NCBI RefSeq assembly: GCF_008831285.2
Contig: NC_045141.1
Location: 436,001 to 500,000 of the forward strand
Source of the DNA: Nymphaea colorata
Taxonomy: Eukaryota > Streptophyta > Magnoliopsida > Nymphaeales > Nymphaeaceae
Length of the DNA: 64,000 nucleotides
Direction: 5' to 3'
Shown: positions 35,591 to 46,939 of the stretch, in pieces
How positions within the stretch are numbered: the first letter of the stretch is position 1
Layout: the number at the start of each line of letters is the position of its first letter
The notes under the pieces: model-generated
Told to the model about the DNA's origin: nothing
Seen by the model: only the letters and a program-made list of their open reading frames with translations
Database searches by the model: none
Position numbers and translations under genes: made by a program

Positions 35591-35823
35591 TGTTGAGGAA
35601 ACGTGCTGCTTTGGTATTTAAAGTTTTATGTATGTTTTTTTTATTATTAGGTAGCTTTCTGAATTTTAAAATTTTGTTGGACTCTTTATGTAAAGGGTTA
35701 AACATAACCCTAATCATTATTTAGTCTAATGAAAAAGGAGCAGTCATAAGTGGACTGCGACCTATACTCTCCTCCTTCCTCACGTTCTTCTCTTCTCCCT
35801 CTTCTCTACTTCTCTATGCAACA
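35591..35823 (+). repeat. 3' LTR of the copia element
   Basis: Starts TGTTGAGGAAAC and ends ATGCAACA with an intact CA, followed by TSD TAGAC. Confidence 0.95.
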
Positions 35824-36362
35824 TAGACATTGTGAAAGTGATGCAAATCCGCAAGCAACTGTAGAAGAAACCCTGGGAAGATTTAATCATTTTAACTTGT
35901 TAAGAACTCTTGGAGATAAGTGGTTGTTGGCATAGACCAGGTAGTGCTTGCATTCATATTTGTATATGCTCTGATTTTGTCAAAGATTTCTTGAATATAG
36001 CAATATTGAAGCTAATTCTAAAGCAGGTCTGTTAATGGAGAAGAAGGAAGTTGTTGTTTCTGGTTGAAGTCCGACTATCTTGAACAAAACCTGAAGCCAC
36101 CATTGGTCATGTTTAAAATAAAAAAGTGTGATATGTTCTTTGTTATGTGTGCATTCAACATTGATTTTATTGGTTTTATAGACCATTTGTCATATATCAT
36201 TTTAGAATTGGAGAAGTTGATGCAAGAAGAAATTGAATATCTTCAAAACGTGGTACAAGTAAATGGTTTGGTTTGTTTTTACATTTCCTTTTCTATTTCT
36301 GTGCTTTTGTTATTAGTCACTTAGCTGGACTTATTCAATGGCTAATTCTTATAAAAAATTAG

Positions 36363-36510
36363 GTGTTCAAGCACCTCCAATCAAGCTATACAGTTAGGCA
36401 AAGCATGGTAGCACTAGCAAAAGGAGATGGAGCAATTTATTCGAGGTTCCTTAATCAAGGTTACCATGAAAAGATATGGTACCTTGCTGCTGATTCCATT
36501 GTAGTTATAG
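36363..36510 (+). pseudogene. SAL1/HAL2-like nucleotidase exon relic (copy 2)
   Basis: Same exon as 4061-4203. It encodes QAPPIKLYS, a TAG at the usual glutamine of the SQAKYG motif, AKHG, and after a one-base frame change ALAKGDGAIYSRF, NQGYHEKIW and LAADSIVV. The expected IWDH segment is IWYL. Flanked by AG (36361-36362) and GTAAAC (36511). The frame change is shared with copy 1. Confidence 0.6.
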
Positions 36511-37118
36511 GTAAACCCAAAAAGCTCATTATATTTGGAATATTTATCTTACAAACCCTATAGGTAAAATTTGTTTTATGATGTCCTTCTGTGCATCCAG
36601 AGATATGCATACCAATGATAGAAAGCATGTCGTAGGTTCTTGATGCAATAAGCAATGAGTTGGAGGGTACTCATGGATTGACATGGCAGAGATTGCTTTG
36701 TCTGCACAGGGTTTGTAATTTTTTGGTGACATGCTAGACCTGATCTTTGGACCATATTGTCGCTTGTTCTCTACTTTTATGGTCCATTTTGTAAAGAATC
36801 TACAACCAGAATGGTGGCCATGCAGTACAGAGAGTGAGTTCGGTTATATTCAAAAGGACTGTGGCAGCCATGTTCTATAGATAATCCCCATCTTGTTTCT
36901 TGAAAAGTTAGTTCTATTTTAATCTAAATTCATTTTCTACCTTCTGTGATTCTCAAGGCCTTTTTTTCCCTGTTTTCTCTTTTGTCTGGTCGTTTCATGG
37001 AAATACTCTTTTCTTCTCTTCTTGTTGCATGGAACTGATTTGATACTCATTCTATTTTCTTTCTCCTTTCTCCTATTTTGAAATGATTTTTGATTGCCAT
37101 GTTTAAAAATGTGTGTAG

Positions 37119-37602
37119 TTTGGAGGGAGCTGATGAAAGAAAGAAAATCAGGGAACTCTTTAGGCTTATTGCCAAGCTACTGCTCAAAACTTATCTTCAA
37201 GTAAGTTAGATGTTGAAAATCTTTATTTTTTTTTTGGAACGAATATATCTATTTTCAGTAATGTATAACTTTCAATATGTTCACCCACACTGGAACATAC
37301 ATAGGCACTCCTGGACCATTTATTCCACAATAACAAAAATATTAATTTCCACGTGGTTTACATAATATGGAACCTAGATATCCATATTTATAGTGAATTC
37401 ATCTTTCCAAAAACTAAAATTAGTGCAACTCTTTGATACCAAATACCAATACATTAGTTTCCAGCATTTAAAAGATCGATTTCAACACTTTGTGATTATG
37501 CACATTTTGATAGACAAGGCACTCCAAGAATCATTTGGGATCGAGGTAATAGACTGGTGCTTGCAATATTACATTACCCTGCTGAAGGATGAGAAAAAAT
37601 AA
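37119..37602 (+). pseudogene. Unrecognised exon-like blocks (copy 2)
   Basis: Two open stretches lie in the same order as in copy 1. 37119-37200 has IRELFRLIAKLLLKTYLQ followed by GTAAGT. 37393-37602 has KLVQLFDTKYQYISFQHLKD, FQHF, QESFGIEVIDWC and ends TAA after LLKDEKK. The second is 69 codons from an internal ATG and would be a C-terminal exon if real. The first block's AG/GT borders fit splicing. I do not recognise the family. Confidence 0.35.
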
Positions 37603-37620
37603 TCCACAGGCAACTGATGA

Positions 37621-38734
37621 TTATCTGGACTAGTTGACAGTAATATGGACTCTTGCTTTTTGCTTCCCTGGTGACCAACTGATCAGATGTCAACAACATA
37701 AATTCTTTTATGCAAGGGATAGATATGCGATATTTGGATTATTTTTAATGCATTAAGCAAAAAACTTTGTTGTTGTAATTTAAATTTTTTGTATAAAATT
37801 TTTGTGCAACCAATAATGATATTTACATTTGAAGGAATTTTTCTTTGAAACTAATATATATATATATATATATATCAGAAGGGACATAATTCTCCTTGCT
37901 ATCTGCCGAATGCATCAATAGGTTACCACCAAGACATTAAAAAAAAAAAAGCCCGTTCTGGCCCCCTCATTTCCTCCTCTTTTTTTCACTTTCCTATCCT
38001 TCCCACTCTCTCCATTTCTCCTCCCTCACACCCCTTTCTCTACCTGTTGTCATCGCCACTAGCAGGGCTAGGTGAGGTAGAAGGGATCTCCAGATCGTTG
38101 TGAATTAGAGGTAGGGAGGGCGTCCACTGCCATCAGGCCTCCTCATCGCCCCTTCTTTTTCTTTTGCACTCTCCCTCCTATGCTCTCCCTTTCTGCTCCC
38201 TCGTGCACCTTGCTCTGCCCTTGGGCATCCCCACCAGCAGCACCATCAAACGAGGATCAAAAGTTAGTTCCAACATTTGATTGAATGAGTCTTACTGGTT
38301 CTATTATATTGTTGTGGATAAAGTCCTCGCCTTTTATCCATTGTTCTTGGTCCAAACAAGAATTATAGCGATCTTTTGTTTTTTCTTTCAGATTCAACAA
38401 TGTGTCAATTATATTGTTGCACACATTTTTTCTATATGCATGATATCTAGGTTATGATGCAATATGTTGTGCTTCTAGTAGGGCAAAGGAAACTATGCTT
38501 TTCTTTTTCCAATTATATGGAAGTTGTTCTTGTTCCATTTTTCCAGTGCATCGATTCGAGAAAAAGGTAGAGGAGCACTTCTCTTTTCTTTAGTTTCATC
38601 AAGAGACTGTCCATCCAATCTATATGTATGATCAAGAAGCAAAAATCTTCGATGACCTATGTAACAGATCTTCTAGCAACTTTATCACTGAAACCAGCAT
38701 TCCAATCAGAAATCCCGAAGTTGTACACCAAAAC
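37621..38734. other. Non-coding spacer
   Basis: AT-rich DNA with a TA run at 37856-37876 and a CT-rich tract (37960-38220) similar in style to leaders in this genome. Short open frames lack recognisable motifs. No gene seen. Confidence 0.5.
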
Positions 38735-39345
38735 AGTCATTGTTGGAAAGATTTTTTCCATGTCCAAGAAAGGAGAACAAGAACGAATAAAGCATTCATG
38801 AATACCTCCAATCCATGGGCATACTGAATGGCTTCCATAAGTCCTGTGACTGAAAGCCCAACTGACCCAGAAATACCAAACATTTTTACCCAGAGTCTCT
38901 CTACAAAGATCAAGCAAGAAACAATGCCACGAGGCTTATCAACTCAATCAGTTGATCATGAACGAAGAAAGACACAAAAAAAGAAGAGCAAATTGGAACT
39001 AAATTCAGATACATTGAATAACACTTTTAGTAAGATTTTTTTTCATGTCGAAGAAAGAAGAATAAGAACGAACAAAGCAATCATGAATACATCCATCTCA
39101 TGAGCATACTGAACGGTCTTCCATAAATCCTATCAATGAAAGCCCAACAGACCTTGAAATCCCAAACGTTTTGTAAAATACCAAACAATCTTGACCAGAG
39201 TTTCTCGACAAAGATCAAGCAAGAAATAAAGCCACTAGGCTTGTCAACTCAATCAGTCGATCAAGAAAGAAGAAAGACACAGAAAAGAAGAGAAAAAGAA
39301 CAAAATAGAATAAATTCAGATACATCACATACGATCAGTACCTAA
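38735..39345. repeat. Imperfect tandem duplication, about 2 x 300 bp
   Basis: A unit containing CATGTCCAAGAAAGGAGAAC (38758), a GAAAGCCCAAC block (38850) and CAAAGATCAAGCAAGAAA (38906) recurs as CATGTCGAAGAAAGAAGAAT (39044), GAAAGCCCAAC (39136) and CAAAGATCAAGCAAGAAA (39210). Identity is roughly 80 percent by eye. Open frames on the plus strand (38828-39103, 39136-39345) repeat the peptide GLSTQSVD and end Lys/Arg-rich. I do not know whether this was ever coding. Confidence 0.75.
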
Positions 39346-41980
39346 GTTTTAGTAAAACTTAACCTTTGAATATAATTTTACCTATTGGTGATGCCACTCA
39401 AGTCGGTGCTTCAAGGATCTCTCTCTCTCTCTCTCTTCTTGGTTTCTTCATATTGGGGGGAAAATTAGCTATTGAAGGAGTTATTTATAGAAAATTCTCA
39501 TGTAATCCTTGATATGTTGCCGTAATTTTGAAAAGCACCTTCACATTTTAAATTTCTTAATAGACACCCTTCTTTAGCTCGCTGAATGCTTAACAGGTAA
39601 CTTGCTTTATTTTGAAAAAATTTATAGTTATGTTTTGCGAAAACTCTACTAAACCATAAAAAATATAGCGATTTTTCTTTAGTGAGTAAAATAAGCACTG
39701 GAAATCTGGAATTTCCAATTTTATAAAAAAAAATGTTGATTTATTAAACATTCAATTATGTCGACGTTTTTAGGCTGCCTTCTCCTATCTTTTGTCATCG
39801 ATCGCTTCCTCCGTATTGTTGAAAGACACTCTTATCTATTAGTAATATCTTGCGTGGTTGCTGTTAACACCCATCTGAAAACACCTTATTGTTTTGCAAG
39901 ACACTATAATATATGTTTGGTTCTTCTTTCCCTTTTTGATAGCAAATTAAATAAACCAACTCTTAAGTGTATAAAACTTTGAATTGAAATTAAGTTTTGT
40001 GAACTTTCAAGAAGTTTCCTTGGATTAAATATTCCCGCAACGGGATATAACATGAAAATGCAGTTCAAAGTTTAGTGGAAAAAACTGACCTAACATGCAA
40101 ATGCATGACAAAGTTGATTTTATTTACTATTTGATATTTGAAATAGATTTGTTTAGTATTGAAGACACTATTTTGTTATCTTAAATGATTTTTAAATTTT
40201 TTAATGAAAAAAATGGTTTGAAGTGTGGGACTACAACACATTTGAAGAAGTCTTCATGAAGGTCGAGTAGAGATCTCACAAATACAGGAAAGGTCTTACC
40301 TTAAGAGATGGTTGATAAGTTCCAAAAAGTTTTCTATTTCACTTCTTCAGGTGAAAATTTTCAACATTAGACAACACACCATCAAACAAGTTTAAATTCA
40401 TTCTTCACCTGTTTTAACAACTGTTATGGCTTAAGATCTAAGGGAAAAAAAAAGTATGCATTAGAGTATTTTTTTCTGTACATTGTACAACACTAAAAAT
40501 AAGTTTCAATCAATTTTTCATAATTCACTTGTTGGAGAATAGACGCAAGAAGACAATGGGACATCTCCACAAGTCCGTTAATTTTGAGAATTGTTATCAA
40601 TGTCATTGCCTGACTGCTTCAATGTAGATGAGTAAGAAGGGATGATATTAATCTTCCTAATTTTATTTTTTTAATTACTTAATTGTAATTTTATAATATC
40701 TTTAAATATCAAAACAAGAAAAAGGCCGACTGGCATATGATTCACCAAAATGATATGGTAATGAAAATAATATGTATCTCCAACCTTTGCCTTCAGAACT
40801 AGGCAATCGAGTTGGGACATAACCTGAATGAGCTCGTGGTCCAAAAACAATTTCTTTCATATTGCCTTCCATTATGCCATGGATAGGCATCTGCTGACCC
40901 TAATTTGTCAATTTAAAAAAAAAAAAATTATTAGTATAAAAAAATTTTAATTAACCTTTCTATTCCCTAAAAACTTTTAGGTTGGCCCTTAAATTATTTT
41001 TTTTAGGCTAAAAAATGAGAATTTAACTCATACCAAATTTATAAAAATATTTTGAAAAATAAATGAATATGTATGTTATTTTAGTTGCCAAAATAATAAA
41101 GAATCACATTAAATGCATAAGTTTACATATACACAATTCACGCTTATTTTTTGAAAAAAAAAACTATTTGAGCTTAATATAAATGGTTAAAGTGGTTTTG
41201 AATGTTTTGCACTTTGTTAAAAGCATAAAAACTGTACTGTTAGCATTAAAAGACCTACATAAATTTTTTTTTTCAAGTTCTTAATTGATCATTTAAAAAG
41301 TTGTTGAAAAACACCTATATTTTCCTAAAAGTAATTCTTCTTAATTTGTCTTTTATTCTCTAGGTTTACTTTAAACACCTAAAAAGCAATAAATTGTATA
41401 TTTTTGAAAATTTCATAGGATTATTGTGCAGTTGTGAAGTTTAGAAGATCATTCACCTCTTCCTGGTTCTTGTGCTTGTTTGATGCCTAGCGTGTCATTT
41501 GTTTCCTACTCCAAGATTGGGATATTGGAGAACGCAAGAAATTATCTTGTCCAAAACTTCTAGCTAAAATCATTTCATGTTCCTACTACTTTTTCCTTCA
41601 TCTGGTATTATATTCTCTCAAACGTTTCTGTTCACGTTTGTGCGAAGACGTGAGCAACAATATACAAATGTCTTATCTTGCTTCACAAGATCATAAAGGT
41701 CACCAATTTTGCATGCCAACCGTTTCTCCATGCTTGGATTTGCGCTGCAGCAAGATGGGTCCCATCTCATCCAACATTAGCTAAATATATTGAGAAAAAA
41801 GGTAAACAAAAACATGCTGAAGAAAATATAACTATATGTTAACAAATTAGCAAAAAAAATCCAAGCGTTAATCTCAAAACCGAGAGAGAGAGAGAGAGAG
41901 AGACCGGTTCTTGAGGAGCACATAAGGCATTTGTGCCTCTCAAACAGCCCTCGTAATGTGTGGTTCCGTGGAGGTTCCAA
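39346..41980. other. AT-rich spacer without a recognisable gene
   Basis: A CT microsatellite lies at 39418-39438 and a GA microsatellite at 41881-41903. A minus-strand open stretch at 40702-40890 (IMEGNMKEIVFGPRAHSGYV, then RLPSSEGKGWRYI) looks protein-like, but I do not recognise it and it has no supporting neighbours. The rest is A/T homopolymer-rich and non-coding by eye. Confidence 0.5.
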
Positions 41981-41984
41981 GTCA

Positions 41985-42150
41985 CAAGGACAAATACCGG
42001 TGGCAAAAACCACTGCTGCAAATTTACAGCGGTGACGAGCGCCTAGCGGCCAACATCATCACCGGTAGACATCTATAGCAGCGTTAGGTATAGCTGACCT
42101 CTAGCGGCGAGTTGAGTCACAGATATAGGTCTATAGTGGTGTAATTCTCA
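41985..42150. repeat. Cluster of CACTA-like subterminal repeats
   Basis: Short words of the form ACCGGTAGACATCTATAGC, TTTACAGCGGTGA, CTCTAGCGGCGA and GTCTATAGTGGTG recur on both strands within 165 bp. Such arrays of CTATAGCGGTGA/CACCGCTGTAAATC words are typical of the subterminal zones of CACTA elements. I could not find a complete CACTA terminus or a 3-bp TSD, so this is a family-style assignment only. A similar cluster is at 57400-58390. Confidence 0.4.
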
Positions 42151-42966
42151 TCCGCATAGATATCAGTTGTACTATGACCGTTATAGTTTCCACATGCCAA
42201 CAGACCACGTTACATTTTGTAAAGTTGTCTTCAAGGTTTATAGTTGTAGCTTGTTTTTAATCATATTTAAACATCAATTTCTCTTTTCTTTTCCATTATT
42301 CATAATTTTTTGTTTAAATTTTATATTCATCTATACGATTATGTTTAAATAAAAGCAATTTAAACCACTAGCAGACAAGCATAAGTCAAATTGGGGAGCT
42401 GTAGGTTTCAATTCAGCTTAATGTGAAGTGTAAGATTGAGAATCCTATTTTGCTGCTAGAGAACCATATAGAAAAAACAATTATCAAAAAAATGGGTAGG
42501 CCTTTAAATATACATTGGTACTGCTTTCTTTGTAATTCATTAAAAATGTTGTTTCTTCTAATTGCTTTGCATTTGAATTTGGTTATGGCCAAAAAAACAT
42601 ATCAAATAAAGGTCGGATACACAAGAGTTTCAGTAATGGGGATCTAATTTGATCCAAGTCTGACCATATAGATTGTATCTGATGCAACCAAGGATCTCTA
42701 CAGATGGTCAATATAGTTTGTCTACCTTATTAATTCGGCATCTGAAAACTAGGAAAAAAACCCATACTCCCTTAAGTTATTTGTTCAGATTTCCAAAATT
42801 TGGATCTTGATCCGATCCTTTTAATCCACTGTCTAGATGGTAGCATTTCTTGAAGGATTAGCCAACGTAACGTCATTGGTCTTGACTTTTTGTCCTATTC
42901 ATGTGAGTATCGATTCCCTTTGGTGTAGGCCATGTCTGAATTACGTACACAAAGGCTAATTGATGA

Positions 42967-43150
42967 TGCTAAATCATGACTATTGCATTCTTTTCTAGCA
43001 GAGCATGCTATTGTTCCAACCTGATCTGCCTCTTCACTTCCCCAATTTGGTGGAACTGCAGGTTGTTATCACTTGATACGCCTCGTGTGGTGGGATTTCT
43101 GGAGTTTATTGATGGCATGCCCCTGTCTTCACAATCTCCATCTTTCGGTA
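42967..43150 (+). pseudogene. F-box/LRR-type exon fragment
   Basis: Translation gives, in two frames, LPLHFPNLVELQVVIT and then TPRVVGFLEFIDGMPLSSQS. These resemble the plant F-box/LRR pattern in which a FPNLxxLxV strand precedes a W..LLxFLxxxPxLxxLxL repeat. A one-base shift separates the halves. It ends at a candidate splice donor (GTAAAC, about 43148). The FBD-like exon at 48931-49152 is the natural partner, with a LINE between them. The upstream F-box motif is not seen in 42000-42967, so the gene is incomplete. The family serves as substrate receptor of SCF ubiquitin ligases. Confidence 0.4.
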
Positions 43151-43718
43151 AACACTTCTATTTATTTAATGGTTGATTTTTTTTCTTCCATTATGCAATT
43201 TGCATTGTTTTGCATGCTTTGAGAGTTTGATTTATTTTTTCACATTGTTGTTGAAGTAAAGGGCTTGCTTGGGGGTTCGGCCCTCTACCTTTATTCCAAC
43301 AAAATATTTTTATACAAGAGAATGCCAAAACATACCTTAACAATAAACACAAAGGATTGACCCAACCCTTCACCAAAAAAATGATGACATAACTTACAAG
43401 TTATGCATTTACGTATTCAAGTCAGCAAAATAGTCATGAGGATCATTGGCATAATCCATGATCAAACGTCCTATGTCAACTGTAGCAGCACCCTGCTCCA
43501 CAAAAATTATCATCTGAATTTGATCAAGACACCCAATCCAGCCTACATTTGGTTGTCGTCCCTCCAGTCTCTATCTCGTTTTCCTCACCCAATCTTTGAT
43601 AGGGAAACGATAGCATAGTCACCATCCAAGACTTTCATTTCTCCTTCATGAATCCTTCCACGATCCTTGATAATCACCACACAACCCATTTGCCCATTAT
43701 TCACATAGCTCAATCCAG

Positions 43719-46700
43719 CTATTTCAGTCCATGCTTGGAATGAAGTCTAACAATGTTAATTAACATTCCATTTCTATCAGAGCTGATGGTGTATACACGA
43801 TAGAGCCCAGTTTCCATCCAAATTCTCAATTTCATTTCTATCTCAAGAGGCCACTTGACAGAGGAAAAACTATCCATGTGGCTCCTCCAAACTTTTCTTT
43901 TGAACCTACTAACTTGGGGTTGAAGACTGTCATGGAAATATATGTTTCTGAGGTGCCACATATTCCAACAAACAATTAAGAGGGCCATCCTCCGGCACTG
44001 GTGCCTCCATTTCTCCGAGATCCTAGCTTGTAGTCATCTCTTGAACTCAGCTACAATTTCACCTTGGGGAAACTTCACTCTACTAAACTTTGTTGCAATA
44101 ACCAACAAACTTCTTTTGCTAATTTACATTTTATTAAGATGTGGGCATTTGTCTCCTCAGCACAAAGGCAAAAGGAACAACAGTTTACTAGCTGAATCCC
44201 AACCTTTTGAATCCTATCAAGTGTGGGTAGTCTGCCTTCACAAGAAATGTAGGAGTGCCAATAGTTCTTGGCCAGGGTGTGGCTACTCCGAAGCTTCTTC
44301 CACCACCACTCTTTAGCACCCTAAATTCAACACTTGAAGCTCACCTTACCATCATCACTCGAAACTAGTATGTCCTCAGTATCCCTTAGCATAATGTTAG
44401 CAATGGACACTCCAAGCTACGTAGCAATGGCAATGGATGGACTTCCCTGGGTAACATAAGTTTGCTCTCGAATACTGAAATTAAACTCACTACAAATCAT
44501 CACATATCCATTCCCATCAACTCTATTGATGAGGACTTGTCCCAACCAATGATCAATCCAAAACCTTATCCATTCTCCATTCCGAACTTTCCACTCAACT
44601 TTGTTTTGGATCTAGCTCCATCCTCACTGCAGTCCTTTCCAGCCCCAACTTTGATTAGGTGATCTCTCGAGGGTCCAAAGACTATGAGAGCTCAAGTATT
44701 TATCCTTAAACATGTTAGCCCAAGGGTCTCCATCAGTTCTCCATTCCCAACTTTCCAGTCAACTTTGTTTTGGATCTAGCGCCATCCTCACTGCAGTCCT
44801 TTCCAGCCCCAACTTTGATTAGGTGATCTCTTGAGGGTCCAAAGACTATGAGAGCTCAAGTATTTATCCTTAAACATCTTAGCCCAAGGGTCCCCATTTG
44901 TCAACAGCTGACAACATCTGTTTCGCTCTGTTCACTTCCTCCAACCTTCTTATTCCAACTCCTCCTTCCTCTAGAGGCAGATACAGTCGCTCCCATTTAA
45001 CTAGATGCCTGTGTCTTGAACCATCATCCTCATTCCACAAGAATTTGATACAAGCTTGTTTGATTCTCTTTAAGATGACCTTAGTCAATCTAAAAGACAT
45101 CATCCAAAAGTAAAGCAAGGCCATCAACACATACCAGACGAGGCATAGCCAGCCCGCGTAGGACAAGATCCGAGCCCTCCATCCCTCCAACCTCTTTTCC
45201 ACCATAGTGAGGAGTGGTAAGCAAAAATCTTCTATAAGATTTTCCAAGAACAGAGGTAACCCAAGATACTCCGAAGGGAGGTCCCTACTAGACCAATGTA
45301 AGATACTCTTAATTTCTCACATGTGTCAATCAACCATGGTTCTAGCAAAAATCTTAGACTTTTGCTTGTTCACCTTCATGCCAGCAAGGCATTCAAAATC
45401 CTATAAAATAGCATTTGTAATACTAATAGTTCTCTTGGTGGCCTTATCCACCATAATCACATCATCAGCAAACAACATAGCACATCCATTAGGCCTCACA
45501 CGATAGATTTTAGGAACGATGACGTTTTTGCTAATCATTTCCTTGATGAGCAGTCTATTGAACATTTCCATAACAATGAGAAAGAGATATGGGGACAAGG
45601 AATCACCTTGTTGCAGTCTGTGCCTCCCATCGAATTTCTCTCTCATCCTGCCATTCACAAGAATTCCATAAGATACAGAGGTTACACACTTCATGACTCT
45701 AGTAATCCATCTGGAATGAAATCCCAAAAACTGCATATTATTAGCTAAGAAGGCCCAGGAAACTCTATCATAAACTTTCATCAAATCAAGCTTAAGGCAA
45801 CAGTCTCCTTTGTCCCGTAAGTCCTTAGAGTTTATGGTCTCATTCACCCACATGATATTGTCATGGATGTGTCTCCCTTTTGACTGTTTAGTTAACACTG
45901 ATAATACGACTTAGGATGCCCCTCATTCTGTTAACAATAACCTTCACGATGATCTTATATATAGTGTCACATAAAGAGATGGGTTTGAAATCTTCAACTT
46001 TCATGGAGTTTTCTTTCTCCGAGATGAGACAAATCATAGTTTCATTGATAGTCTTCACAATTTTACCATACGAGAAGAAGTCTTGCACAACATTCACCAC
46101 ATCAATCATTACCATCTCCCAACACTCCTGATAGAAATAATTATGAAAGCCATCTAGACCAGCTACATTGTCCTTATCTAAACTCCACATTGTTGTAGTC
46201 ACCTCCTCCTCCAAGACAGATTGACAAAGCTGTTCATTTTCATATTCTGTGACCCTAGCTATGTTATCAATACCTCCAAACAAAATTCCTTGTGCATCGT
46301 CCATAGCTAGGATCTTTTTAAAATAATCAGTCCACACTTCAAGTATCTTCCCACTTTGAACATACTCTATGCCATCACATTCTAGGCTTCTAATCTTTCG
46401 TTTAGCTTGCCTAGATTTAACCATTGCATGAAAAAAGGAGGTGTTTTTATCACCCTCCACAAGCCATCAAATATGAGACCTTTACTTTCACATTACCTCT
46501 TCCATGAGGAGGGCCTGAGATAGTTGCTGCCTCACCCTATGTTCATCATCTAGTGCACCTTCAATTCCTTGTTCTACACAATCCCTGCAACCCTCCAATC
46601 TACTTTGTAGCTTAGCAATATTATCACTAAGGCTGCCAAATGAATTCTTATTCCAAACTAAAAGGGTCATTCTCACTCGTTTAAGATTAACTAGGAGACG

Positions 46701-46935
46701 CATCATGTAGCACCCTCTGTCATCACCTCTCCAAGGTTCCAACATCACTGCCTTGCCTTCTTTGTCCATCAACTAAGGCTTAAAGAACCTAAGCGGCTTC
46801 TTACCACTGTAATCATCTTTAGTGTTCTGGTTTGGTAGGTAAGTGCAAAGTGGTCCGAACTAGCATATGTCTGAATCTTAAGACTGCCCTCACCTCCAAA
46901 ACTGGTTTGCCACTCATCATTCACCAAGCACCAAT
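43719..46935 (-). pseudogene. LINE ORF2: endonuclease remnant, reverse transcriptase, zf-RVT-like tail
   Basis: Reading leftward: a short C-terminal endonuclease remnant (DWCLVNDEW, SSDHFAL; about 46840-46935), then the linker (46488-46772). RT follows with FFHAMVKSR, PISLCDTIYKIIVKV (45888-46460), KLDLMKVYDRVSW, RLQQGDSLSPYLF and the active-site FADDVIM (45401-45898). The post-RT region is LSYAGW, IKFLWNEDDG, WERLYLPLEEGGVGIR (44879-45247), and a zf-RVT-like end is CWNMWHLRN (43719-43988). Most of the endonuclease, including its N-terminal catalytic part, is missing. Frames are separated by stops, and a 164-bp tandem duplication at 44573-44900 adds a frameshift. Confidence 0.85.
44573..44900. 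repeat. Tandem duplication, 2 x 164 bp, inside LINE ORF2
   Basis: Unit 1 44573-44736 and unit 2 44737-44900 share CAACTTTGTTTTGGATCTAG and AAAGACTATGAGAGCTCAAG with only a handful of differences by eye. 164 is not a multiple of three, so the event disrupts the reading frame. Confidence 0.92.
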
Positions 46936-46939
46936 CTAG

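Larger units (their letters stand above)
30377..35823 (+). mobile_element. Ty1/copia LTR retrotransposon
   Basis: LTRs of 234 and 233 bp (30377-30610, 35591-35823) start TGTTGAGG. The 5-bp repeat TAGAC flanks the element (30372-30376, 35824-35828). PBS and polypurine tract are present and the coding order is gag-protease-integrase-RT-RNaseH. The duplicated segment is continuous across the site in copy 1 (about 3410), confirming insertion. The LTRs differ at around fifteen positions by eye, including a T-run change near 35636. The internal frame is broken, so it is not autonomous. Confidence 0.96.
28449..37620. other. Duplicated genomic segment, copy 2 (contains a copia element)
   Basis: Collinear with 1609-5567, with the copia element 30377-35823 inserted and a 167-bp tandem duplication at 28621-28954. 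Homology on the right is lost only because copy 1 is cut by the Ty3 element at 5568; here the sequence runs on to an open stretch ending at 37602. The left limit cannot be fixed because the corresponding side in copy 1 is occupied by the hAT element. The alignment at 28440-28450 matches the hAT target site. Intron-like and exon-like pieces of at least one nucleotidase gene are present, all defective. Confidence 0.85.

Noticed and set aside
37856-37876. CRISPR-like or satellite array
   Set aside because: Simple TA dinucleotide run only; no spaced repeats anywhere in the window fit a CRISPR array.
38001-38230. Possible promoter or LTR in the CT-rich block
   Set aside because: No paired LTR, PBS or downstream gene; CT-rich tracts are common in this window.
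40702-40890. 62-codon minus-strand frame (GPRAHSGYV) as a gene
   Set aside because: Looks protein-like, but no family recognised, no neighbouring exons and no start context; left as a note in the spacer entry.
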